Positions 1 to 4,385 of a stretch of 5,835 nucleotides of DNA are shown here, piece by piece; position 1 is the first letter of the stretch; the number at the start of each line of letters is the position of its first letter. Source of the stretch: Klenkia sp. GTDB taxonomy: Bacteria > Actinomycetota > Actinomycetes > Mycobacteriales > Geodermatophilaceae. A model generated the notes under the pieces. It worked only from the letters and a program-made list of their open reading frames with translations. It did no database searches and was not told the DNA's origin. Both the position numbers and the translations under genes were made by a program. The DNA lies in the NCBI GenBank assembly GCA_025966215.1, contig JAOPVM010000296.1, positions 1 to 5,835 of the forward strand. Reading direction: 5' to 3'.

Positions 1-84
1 GCCGGGCTCGGGCGGGGTGTCGGCCAGCAGGACGGCGAGCCGGTCGGCCAGCGCGGCCGGGGTGAGCGGGAGCGGAGAGCTCAG
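1..84 (-). CDS. Possible N-terminal part of a downstream gene, cut by the window edge
   Basis: On the minus strand, just after the ANTAR gene, a frame reads LSSPLPLTPAALADRLAVLL and continues to the window edge. Its alternating Leu/Ala pattern with charged residues looks like a real amphipathic N-terminus. No ATG, GTG or TTG is available in this frame. The only candidates are CTG codons at 82-84 or 88-90, the latter overlapping the ANTAR stop, with a weak AGGG upstream. The frame is too short for an open reading frame to mean much, and the product is unknown. The layout would fit a gene translationally coupled to the ANTAR gene. It may equally be non-coding. Confidence 0.25.
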   Translation of the reverse strand, partial: MSSPLPLTPAALADRLAVLLADTPPEPG

Positions 85-86
85 CG

Positions 87-707
87 TCAGCCCTGGACCG
101 GTCCGGGGGTGGCCCCGTGTCGGGTCCGGGTGCGCTCCACGCGACGGACGCTGCTCCGGGCGGTCTGGTCGCCCGGCGGGGGAGGTGCCGGCGTCGGGAC
201 GTTCGGCGTCGAGGTGAGCCCGTCGATGACCTCGCGGGCGAGGTCGTGCACCGCGCGCCCGGAGGACCGGGCCTGCTTGCGCAGCCCCTCGAAGGCGTCC
301 CGGGGGCTGCAGCCCGAGCGCGCGGCCAGCACCCCGATGGCCCGCTCGGTGGAGACCCGGGTGGCCAGCGCGTGCTCCAGCTGGGCGACGGTGCGCTCGA
401 GGCCGGTGATCCGGGCGTCCCGCGGGTCGGCGTCCACCTCGGCGTCCGCTGCACCCCGCGCGGCCCGCCGGGCCTCCCGACCGGGCTCGGGCGAGGCCCC
501 CAGGTCCTCGGCGATGAGGTCGGCCAGGCTCATCGCCTCGACCAGGTCGGGGGCGTCCTCGGCGCCGGCGGGGGTCAGCACGGCCCAGCCCCGGGTGGTG
601 CGGGTGACGACGAAGGCCGGTGCGCCCGCAGCGGTGCGCACGACGTCGTCGCCGGGGGCCAGGTGGGGGTCGGCGGAGGGCGTGCCGGGACCGGCGGGTG
701 TGCTCAC
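87..707 (-). CDS. ANTAR-domain RNA-binding regulator (putative transcription antiterminator)
   Basis: This 206-residue protein has a C-terminal ANTAR domain at about residues 108-165. Diagnostic features are the LEHALATR helix, TERAIGVLAAR, and the SPRDAFEGLRKQA helix followed by LAREVIDGL. ANTAR domains are three-helix RNA-binding modules that prevent transcription termination at paired hairpins. Residues 20-70 form a separate small module with a GWAVLTPAG strand and an EAMSLADLIAEDL helix, resembling short DUF2188-like repeats; that resemblance is tentative. A charged Ala/Arg linker spans 75-97, and a Pro-rich, Arg-rich tail covers 167-206. There is no PAS, GAF or receiver domain, so any input signal is unclear. 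I chose the GTG at 705-707 because GGAGG at 716-720 lies 8 nt upstream; a GTG two codons earlier is too close to it. The gene follows mycoredoxin by 107 bp, with a strong hairpin between them. Confidence 0.85.
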   Translation of the reverse strand: MSTPAGPGTPSADPHLAPGDDVVRTAAGAPAFVVTRTTRGWAVLTPAGAEDAPDLVEAMSLADLIAEDLGASPEPGREARRAARGAADAEVDADPRDARITGLERTVAQLEHALATRVSTERAIGVLAARSGCSPRDAFEGLRKQARSSGRAVHDLAREVIDGLTSTPNVPTPAPPPPGDQTARSSVRRVERTRTRHGATPGPVQG

Positions 708-762
708 GACCACGTCCTCCCTGCCTCGTGGCGACCCGGGTGGTCGCGGCGGCGCCGGTCGA

Positions 763-806
763 CCACGGCCCGCTCCGGGGGGATCATCACCCGCGGAGGG
801 CCGTGG
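763..806 (-). terminator. Strong hairpin after mycoredoxin, upstream of the ANTAR gene
   Basis: Perfect 9-bp arms, CCACGGCCC at 763-771 and GGGCCGTGG at 798-806, enclose a second stem (TCCG/CGGA plus GGG/CCC around one mismatch) with an 8-nt loop. It starts 8 nt after the mycoredoxin stop. There is no T-run on the 3' side, as is common for actinobacterial terminators. It probably ends or attenuates mycoredoxin transcripts before the ANTAR gene. It could also be a regulatory RNA element read by the ANTAR protein, but the loop is not the hexaloop expected for known ANTAR targets. Confidence 0.6.
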
Positions 807-814
807 CACCGGGA

Positions 815-1078
815 TCACGCGCCGGGGAGCTGTGCGAGCTGGTTCTTCACCTGGTCGATGCTGGGGTTGGTCAGGGCGCTGCCATCGGCGAAGACCAGGG
901 TCGGCACGGTCCGGTTCCCGCCGTTGGCCTTCATCACGAGGTCGGCCGCGCCGTCGTCGGTCTCGATGTTGACCTCGGCCCACTCGATGCCCTCGCGCTG
1001 CATGAGCTTCTTCAGCCGGACGCAGTAGCCGCACCAGCTGGTGGTGTACATGGTCACGGGGGCAGTCGGTGCGCTCAC
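815..1078 (-). CDS. mrx1: Mycoredoxin-1 (glutaredoxin-like mycothiol-dependent oxidoreductase)
   Basis: This 87-residue thioredoxin-fold protein reduces mycothiol-protein mixed disulfides in the cytoplasm of actinobacteria, the mycothiol counterpart of glutaredoxin. The catalytic CGYC lies at residues 16-19 in the family signature TMYTTSWCGYC. The cis-proline is in TVPT at 57-60, preceded by NGGNR. FADGS at 63-67 and LTNPS at 69-73 complete the mycoredoxin pattern. The length is typical of the family. The GTG at 1076-1078 is the chosen start because GGAGG lies 8 nt upstream. The gene is divergent from the helicase gene, as mrx1 and uvrD2 are in M. tuberculosis. A SigR/SigH-like promoter lies about 75-100 nt upstream, which fits a disulfide-stress gene. 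Identification is firm; the promoter assignment is an inference. Confidence 0.95.
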   Translation of the reverse strand: MSAPTAPVTMYTTSWCGYCVRLKKLMQREGIEWAEVNIETDDGAADLVMKANGGNRTVPTLVFADGSALTNPSIDQVKNQLAQLPGA

Positions 1079-1151
1079 GGAGCGATCCTCCATCGGTGGT
1101 GCGGACGTCGGCCACTCGGGTCGGCGGCATGCGGTCGCACGCACCCTGGAC

Positions 1152-1178
1152 AACGACGACCCCCTGGGGATGCTTCCC
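1152..1178 (-). promoter_or_regulatory. SigR/SigH-type stress promoter candidate for mycoredoxin
   Basis: On the minus strand, GGGAAG (1173-1178) is followed after 18 nt by GTT (1152-1154, then G). This is one base off the actinobacterial SigR/SigH consensus GGAAT-N18-GTT. A transcript from here would have a leader of roughly 65 nt before the mycoredoxin start. The -35 part overlaps a small inverted repeat, GGGGA-TGCT-TCCCC (1166-1179). The match is short, so this rests on spacing, position and the known link between thiol redox genes and this sigma factor. Confidence 0.45.
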
Positions 1179-1211
1179 CCGGCGCTCGGACCCGGCTGCC
1201 AGACTCCGGTC

Positions 1212-3248
1212 GTGGTCGTCGGTGAGCTCGGGTCGGGTCGTGCGGGGTCGCCCGGGAGCCCCCCGCCCGACAGCGCGGCGGCGGTGCTGGCCGGGCTGGA
1301 CGAGCAACAGCGCACCGCGGCGGCCGCGGTGACCGGCCCGGTGTGCATCCTGGCCGGTGCCGGGACCGGCAAGACCCGCACGATCACCCACCGGATCGCC
1401 TACGGCGTGCACACCGGCGTCTACACCCCCGAGCAGGTGCTGGCGGTGACGTTCACCGCCCGGGCCGCAGGGGAACTCCGGGGCCGGCTGTCCGCGCTGG
1501 GCGTGGGCGGCGTGCAGGCCCGCACCTTCCACGCCGCCGCGATGCGCCAGCTGCGCTACTTCGCTCCCCGGGTGCTCGGTGGCCCGATGCCCGAGCTGGT
1601 GGAGAACAAGCTGCGGGTCGTCGCCGGGGCCGCGACGCGCAACCGGCTGACCACCGACCGGGCCAGCCTGCGCGACCTGGCCGGCGAGATCGAGTGGGCC
1701 AAGACCACCCTGGCCACCCCGGAGGACTACCCGGCCCGGGCGAAGGCCGCGGCCCGGGAGACCCCGTTCGAACCGGCCGCGGTCGCCGCGGTGTACGCCA
1801 GCTACGAGGAGGCCAAGAGCCGCGACGGGTCGCTGGACTTCGAGGACCTGCTGCTGGTCACCGCCTACGCCCTGGAGGAGCACCGCGAGGTGGCCCGGGA
1901 GGTGCGCGGGCAGTACCGGCACTTCGTCGTCGACGAGTACCAGGACGTCAACCCGCTGCAGCAGCGGCTGCTGGACGCGTGGCTGGGTGGCCGGGCCGAG
2001 CTGTGCGTGGTCGGCGACCCCAACCAGACCATCTACTCCTTCACCGGGGCCGACCCCGACCACCTGCTCGGGTTCGCCGACCGCTACCCCGACGCCGAGG
2101 TGGTGAAGCTGGAGCGCGACTACCGCTCCACCCCGCAGGTCGTCGGGCTGGCCAACCGGATCATCGGGATGGCCCCGAGGCGCCGGGGCCTGCCCGGGCT
2201 GCGCCTGCTCGGCCAGCGCGCCGGTGGCCCGGAGCCGCGCTTCCTGGAGCACCCCGACGAGCCCACCGAGGCCGCCGCTGTCGCCGCGGCCTGCCGCGCC
2301 TTGGTCGACGGCGGGTTGCCGGCCGCGGAGATCGCGGTGCTGTTCCGGATGAACGCCCAGTCCCAGGTCTACGAGTCCGCACTCGCCGACGCCGGCGTGC
2401 CCTACGTGCTCAAGGGCGGGGAGCGGTTCTTCGAGCGCCCCGAGGTCCGCGAGGCGGTGCTGCTGTTGCGCGGTGCGGCCGCCGGCCGGGACGACGGACC
2501 CCTGGTGCCCACCGTGCGTGACGTGCTGGCCTCGGTCGGCTGGGCCGAGCACCGCCCGCCACCCGGCGGGGCGGCCCGGGACCGCTGGCAGTCGCTGTCG
2601 GCGCTGGTCGACCTGGCCGTGGACCTGGTGTCCGAGCAGCCCACGCTCGACCTGGCCGGCTTCGTCACGCACCTGGCCGAGCGGGCCAACGCCCAGCACG
2701 CCCCCACCGTGCAGGGCGTGACGCTGGCGTCGATGCACGCGGCCAAGGGCCTGGAGTGGGACGCGGTGTTCGTGGTCGGCCTGGTCGACGGCGTGCTGCC
2801 GATCGCCCAGTCGCTGAACCGACCGGACGCCGTCGAGGAGGAGCGCCGGCTGCTCTACGTCGCGGTCACCCGGGCCCGGGAGCAGCTCACGCTGTCCTGG
2901 TCGCTGTCGCGCCAGCCCGGGGGACGACGGTCCCGCCCGCGCAGCCGCTTCCTCACCGGCATCGCCCCGGAGTCCGCCGCCGGCCGGAAGAACCCCGCCG
3001 CACGCGCCGCGGTGGTCCTCGACGGGGCCGCCGGGCAGCTGTTCGAGGCGCTGCGCAGCTGGCGGACCGAGGCGGCCACGGCGGCCTCGGTGCCGGCCTA
3101 CGTGGTCCTGGGCGACGCGACCCTGCAGGCCATCGCCGAGACCCGGCCGCGCACGCTGACCGAGCTCGCCGCGCTGCCCGGGATCGGCGCCCGCAAGCTG
3201 GCGGCCTACGGCGAGGACGTGCTGGCCACGGTGGCCGCGGACACCTGA
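1212..3248 (+). CDS. uvrD2: UvrD2-family SF1A ATP-dependent DNA helicase with HRDC domain
   Basis: This is a 3'-5' DNA helicase of the UvrD/PcrA/Rep superfamily, acting in genome maintenance. With a 678-residue reading, the motifs are: Q-motif LDEQQ at 29-33, Walker A GAGTGKT at 49-55, Ia TFTARAAGELRGRL from 81, DEYQD Walker B at 241-245, GDPNQTIYSF at 268-277, LERDYRST at 300-307, MHAAKGLEWD at 508-517, and VAVTRARE with the arginine finger region at 551-558. An HRDC domain (VPAYVVLGDATL to GIGARKL) occupies about 627-675. The length is close to M. tuberculosis UvrD2, about 700. The linker 568-626 has no cysteine, whereas the mycobacterial protein carries a tetracysteine motif there. The start is uncertain. 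The GTG at 1212 lacks a Shine-Dalgarno but follows a -10-like CAGACT by 6 nt, suggesting a leaderless message. The ATG at 1170 is an alternative; starts before 1079 would overlap mycoredoxin. Confidence 0.92.
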   Translation: MVVGELGSGRAGSPGSPPPDSAAAVLAGLDEQQRTAAAAVTGPVCILAGAGTGKTRTITHRIAYGVHTGVYTPEQVLAVTFTARAAGELRGRLSALGVGGVQARTFHAAAMRQLRYFAPRVLGGPMPELVENKLRVVAGAATRNRLTTDRASLRDLAGEIEWAKTTLATPEDYPARAKAAARETPFEPAAVAAVYASYEEAKSRDGSLDFEDLLLVTAYALEEHREVAREVRGQYRHFVVDEYQDVNPLQQRLLDAWLGGRAELCVVGDPNQTIYSFTGADPDHLLGFADRYPDAEVVKLERDYRSTPQVVGLANRIIGMAPRRRGLPGLRLLGQRAGGPEPRFLEHPDEPTEAAAVAAACRALVDGGLPAAEIAVLFRMNAQSQVYESALADAGVPYVLKGGERFFERPEVREAVLLLRGAAAGRDDGPLVPTVRDVLASVGWAEHRPPPGGAARDRWQSLSALVDLAVDLVSEQPTLDLAGFVTHLAERANAQHAPTVQGVTLASMHAAKGLEWDAVFVVGLVDGVLPIAQSLNRPDAVEEERRLLYVAVTRAREQLTLSWSLSRQPGGRRSRPRSRFLTGIAPESAAGRKNPAARAAVVLDGAAGQLFEALRSWRTEAATAASVPAYVVLGDATLQAIAETRPRTLTELAALPGIGARKLAAYGEDVLATVAADT

Positions 3249-3263
3249 TCGGGTCGGCCTCGG

Positions 3264-3301
3264 TTAATGCGTTGACCGCCGTCGCGGGGGTCCCCTAGCC
3301 T
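3264..3301 (+). promoter_or_regulatory. whiB7 promoter: SigA -35/-10 with WhiB7 AT-rich element
   Basis: TTGACC at 3272-3277 and TAGCCT at 3296-3301 are separated by 18 bp, a near-consensus housekeeping SigA promoter. TTAAT at 3264-3268 lies exactly 3 bp upstream of the -35 box. An AT-rich patch at this spot is the known hallmark of WhiB7-activated promoters, where the AT-hook of SigA-bound WhiB7 contacts DNA. It is also one of the few AT-rich patches in the window. Transcription should start near 3307-3309. The element begins 15 bp after the helicase stop, so whiB7 should have its own autoregulated transcript; no terminator separates it from uvrD2. Confidence 0.85.
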
Positions 3302-3311
3302 CCTGGACACC

Positions 3312-3329
3312 CCCTCCGGCAACGGAGGG
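3312..3329 (+). promoter_or_regulatory. 5'-terminal hairpin with GCAA (GNRA) tetraloop in the whiB7 leader
   Basis: CCCTCCG (3312-3318) and CGGAGGG (3323-3329) form a perfect 7-bp stem closed by a GCAA loop. It would sit only a few nucleotides from the predicted 5' end of the transcript. Likely roles are protecting the 5' end from RNase or docking with another part of the leader through the GNRA loop; neither is shown by the sequence alone. Confidence 0.55.
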
Positions 3330-3395
3330 CACCCGAACGCCAGCACCGAGCCCGGCCCACCGGCCGCGCTCCGAGCCCCGAGAGGAGGGGTCCAG

Positions 3396-3587
3396 ATGGG
3401 CACGCAGAACCTGCAGACCCCGACCTCCGGCGGGGTCGTCGGCGTGTGCGGTACCCCCGTCGCGGTCCGGCTGCGCGCTCCGATGACCGGCCTGCCGGTC
3501 GGCACCCCTGTCATCGCCACCGCACTCAGCACCACCGCACTCAGCACCACCCCGGGTTCACCGCCCTGGAGGGTCCCCCCGAGCTAG
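3396..3587 (+). CDS. Upstream ORF (leader peptide, 63 aa) controlling whiB7
   Basis: A 63-codon ORF begins at an ATG with AGGAGG 7 nt upstream (3383-3388), one of the strongest ribosome sites in the window. It ends at TAG 3585-3587, 21 nt before the terminator-like stem. The peptide has no lysine, 11 threonines and 10 prolines, and no recognisable domain, signal peptide or membrane segment. That suggests its translation matters rather than its product. Codons 42-51 are a perfect TALST duplication, including two GCA alanine codons that should be uncommon at this GC content. The tail, residues 53-63, has two Pro-Pro pairs. Codons 53-56 (3552-3564) are one strand of the antiterminator pairing, so ribosome position here should decide between antiterminator and terminator. 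Function is inferred from position and whiB7 precedent. Confidence 0.75.
   Translation: MGTQNLQTPTSGGVVGVCGTPVAVRLRAPMTGLPVGTPVIATALSTTALSTTPGSPPWRVPPS
3519..3548 (+). repeat. Two perfect 15-bp tandem repeats within the upstream ORF
   Basis: ACCGCACTCAGCACC occurs twice back to back, at 3519-3533 and 3534-3548, in frame so that each copy encodes TALST. It ends 3 bp before the antiterminator strand at 3552. A ribosome held on the first copy or earlier would leave that strand free. Confidence 0.95.
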
Positions 3588-3608
3588 CGAGCTCGCCCGG
3601 ACCTCCTC

Positions 3609-3650
3609 GAGGCCGCGGAACCCGGTGACACACCCGGGGTCCGCGGCCTC
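3609..3650 (+). terminator. Attenuator stem-loop upstream of whiB7
   Basis: GAGGCCGCGGA (3609-3619) and TCCGCGGCCTC (3640-3650) make a perfect 11-bp stem. It continues past one A-G mismatch as five further pairs, CCCGG/CCGGG, around an 8-nt loop. Only scattered T residues follow, with no U-tract, as is usual in GC-rich actinomycetes. Lying inside the whiB7 leader, it is best read as a conditional terminator that keeps whiB7 off in unstressed cells. Confidence 0.75.
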
Positions 3651-3670
3651 TGGCACGTCCTGCCGCCGAT

Positions 3671-3694
3671 CCCACCGACCTCCCGGTCGGCGGG
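3671..3694 (+). promoter_or_regulatory. Second leader hairpin close to the whiB7 ribosome site
   Basis: CCGACC (3675-3680) pairs with GGTCGG (3685-3690) around a TCCC loop, and three outer C-G pairs extend it past an A-C mismatch. It lies 30 nt before the whiB7 Shine-Dalgarno. It may insulate or modulate that site; the palindrome GACCGGTC at 3704-3711 could compete for pairing. Confidence 0.4.
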
Positions 3695-3737
3695 GCCTCC
3701 GTCGACCGGTCACGGCACGAGGAGAAGGAGAGCAGCC

Positions 3738-4019
3738 GTGCAGCACACGATCGAGCACCCGGCGCCCGGGCGGCGCCCCGAGCTCGGATCCGCCCTGCCC
3801 TGCCGGGTGCAGGACCCCGACCTGTGGTTCGCCGAGACCCCGGCCGGGCTGGAGGAGGCCAAGGCGCACTGCGCCGACTGCCCGCTGCGGACCGACTGCC
3901 TCGCCGGCGCCCTCGACCGGGGCGAGCCCTGGGGCGTCTGGGGCGGGGAGATCTTCGACCACGGGGTCGTCATCGCCCGCAAGCGCCCGCGGGGCCGGCC
4001 CCGCAGGGTCGCCGCGTGA
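3738..4019 (+). CDS. whiB7: WhiB7 transcriptional activator of intrinsic antibiotic resistance
   Basis: This 93-residue iron-sulfur protein binds SigA and activates antibiotic-resistance genes and its own promoter. The [4Fe-4S] ligands are C22, C45, C48 and C54 (CxxC with the outer cysteines). They are followed by EPWGVWGGE at 63-71, the SigA-contacting G-V-W-G-G turn. The AT-hook RGRPRR at 85-90 in KRPRGRPRR separates WhiB7 from other WhiB paralogues. The DPDLWFA and TPAGLEEAK segments also match M. tuberculosis WhiB7 closely from memory. The GTG start is set by AAGGAG (3725-3730), 7 nt upstream. Regulation is probably double: autoactivation at the AT-rich SigA promoter at 3264-3301 and attenuation in the leader. 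It sits between uvrD2 and a convergent ABC1 kinase, the conserved whiB7 setting. All functional residues are present. Confidence 0.97.
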   Translation: MQHTIEHPAPGRRPELGSALPCRVQDPDLWFAETPAGLEEAKAHCADCPLRTDCLAGALDRGEPWGVWGGEIFDHGVVIARKRPRGRPRRVAA

Positions 4020-4078
4020 GCGGCCCGAGCCCGAGCACGACACCCACGGTCCGCGACGAGACCCGGAGAGGAGGGGAC

Positions 4079-4261
4079 ATGGACCGCAGCAGCACCCCCT
4101 ACGACGGCGCCCTGCTCCTGGCGCGTACGCACCAGGCGCAGCTGGCGGCCGACGCCGACGCGGCTGCCCGGGCCCGACGCGTCGTCGCTGCACGACGGTG
4201 GGCCCGCCGCGCCGAACGAGCGACCCGCCGGGCCGCCCGCGCCAGCGCCGCGGTGCGCTGA
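4079..4261 (+). CDS. Small basic Ala/Arg-rich protein of unknown function
   Basis: This is a 60-residue ORF starting at ATG 4079, 59 nt after the whiB7 stop with no terminator between, so probably co-transcribed with it. GAGAGGAGGGG (4066-4076) provides a strong ribosome site, giving real support for translation. The peptide begins MDRSSTPYDGALLLARTHQA. From residue 18 to the end it is a run of Ala, Arg, Gln and Asp with one Trp (41), likely a single long basic helix, and there is no cysteine. Arg accounts for about a quarter of residues. It could bind nucleic acid or ribosomes, but nothing proves this. I recognise no family. Ala/Arg bias in GC-rich DNA can arise by chance in non-coding frames, so coding status rests on the ribosome site and position. 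Confidence 0.6.
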   Translation: MDRSSTPYDGALLLARTHQAQLAADADAAARARRVVAARRWARRAERATRRAARASAAVR

Positions 4262-4365
4262 CCGTGCCGCCGGACTGGTCCCGGGAGAAGACGCGGGCCG
4301 GCCGCGAGCGGGGTGCGCTGCCCGGCCTGCGTGCGGGGGCACGTCCGGGCGTCGAGGCCCGCTCG

Positions 4366-4385
4366 GACCCCTGAACCCAGGGGTC
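4366..4385. terminator. Bidirectional terminator between the whiB7 unit and the ABC1 kinase
   Basis: GACCCCTG (4366-4373) and CAGGGGTC (4378-4385) form a perfect 8-bp stem with a 4-nt AACC loop. It overlaps the last two bases of the kinase stop codon and lies about 100 nt after the small-protein stop. Its position between convergent units suits termination from both sides, though no T-run is present. Confidence 0.7.

Larger units (their letters stand above)
3308..3737 (+). promoter_or_regulatory. Long regulatory 5' leader of whiB7 with attenuator architecture
   Basis: About 430 nt separate the predicted start site from the whiB7 GTG. Long leaders with an upstream ORF and terminator are known for whiB7 in mycobacteria and for its Streptomyces homologue. 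In order it contains a GCAA-capped hairpin, a 63-codon ORF, a hairpin spanning that ORF's stop, a long terminator-like stem-loop and a second smaller stem-loop. An antiterminator pairing is visible: CCGGGTT (3552-3558) with AACCCGG (3619-3625) plus CCGC (3561-3564) with GCGG (3615-3618). It encloses a GGAGG/CCTCC stem (3568-3606) and excludes the terminator. The structures are read by eye, without energy calculation. Confidence 0.75.

Noticed and set aside
1041..1211. N-terminal extension of the helicase to 1041
   Set aside because: It would overlap the mycoredoxin coding region and its promoter. The added residues resemble no helicase sequence, and no ribosome site precedes 1041.
109..1225. 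Several plus-strand open frames opposite the ANTAR and mycoredoxin genes
   Set aside because: They lie antisense to clearly recognised genes with their own ribosome sites and show only GC-driven Arg/Gly/Ser-rich translations.
87..2738. 883-codon open frame on the minus strand through the helicase gene
   Set aside because: Only its last 206 codons (ANTAR gene) match a protein family. The rest mirrors the helicase codons in GC-rich DNA and has low-complexity Gly/Arg/Pro/Val content with no domain.
3446..3628. Alternative 60-codon ORF in the whiB7 leader
   Set aside because: It starts at a GTG without a Shine-Dalgarno, overlaps the better-supported upstream ORF in another frame and runs into the attenuator stem.
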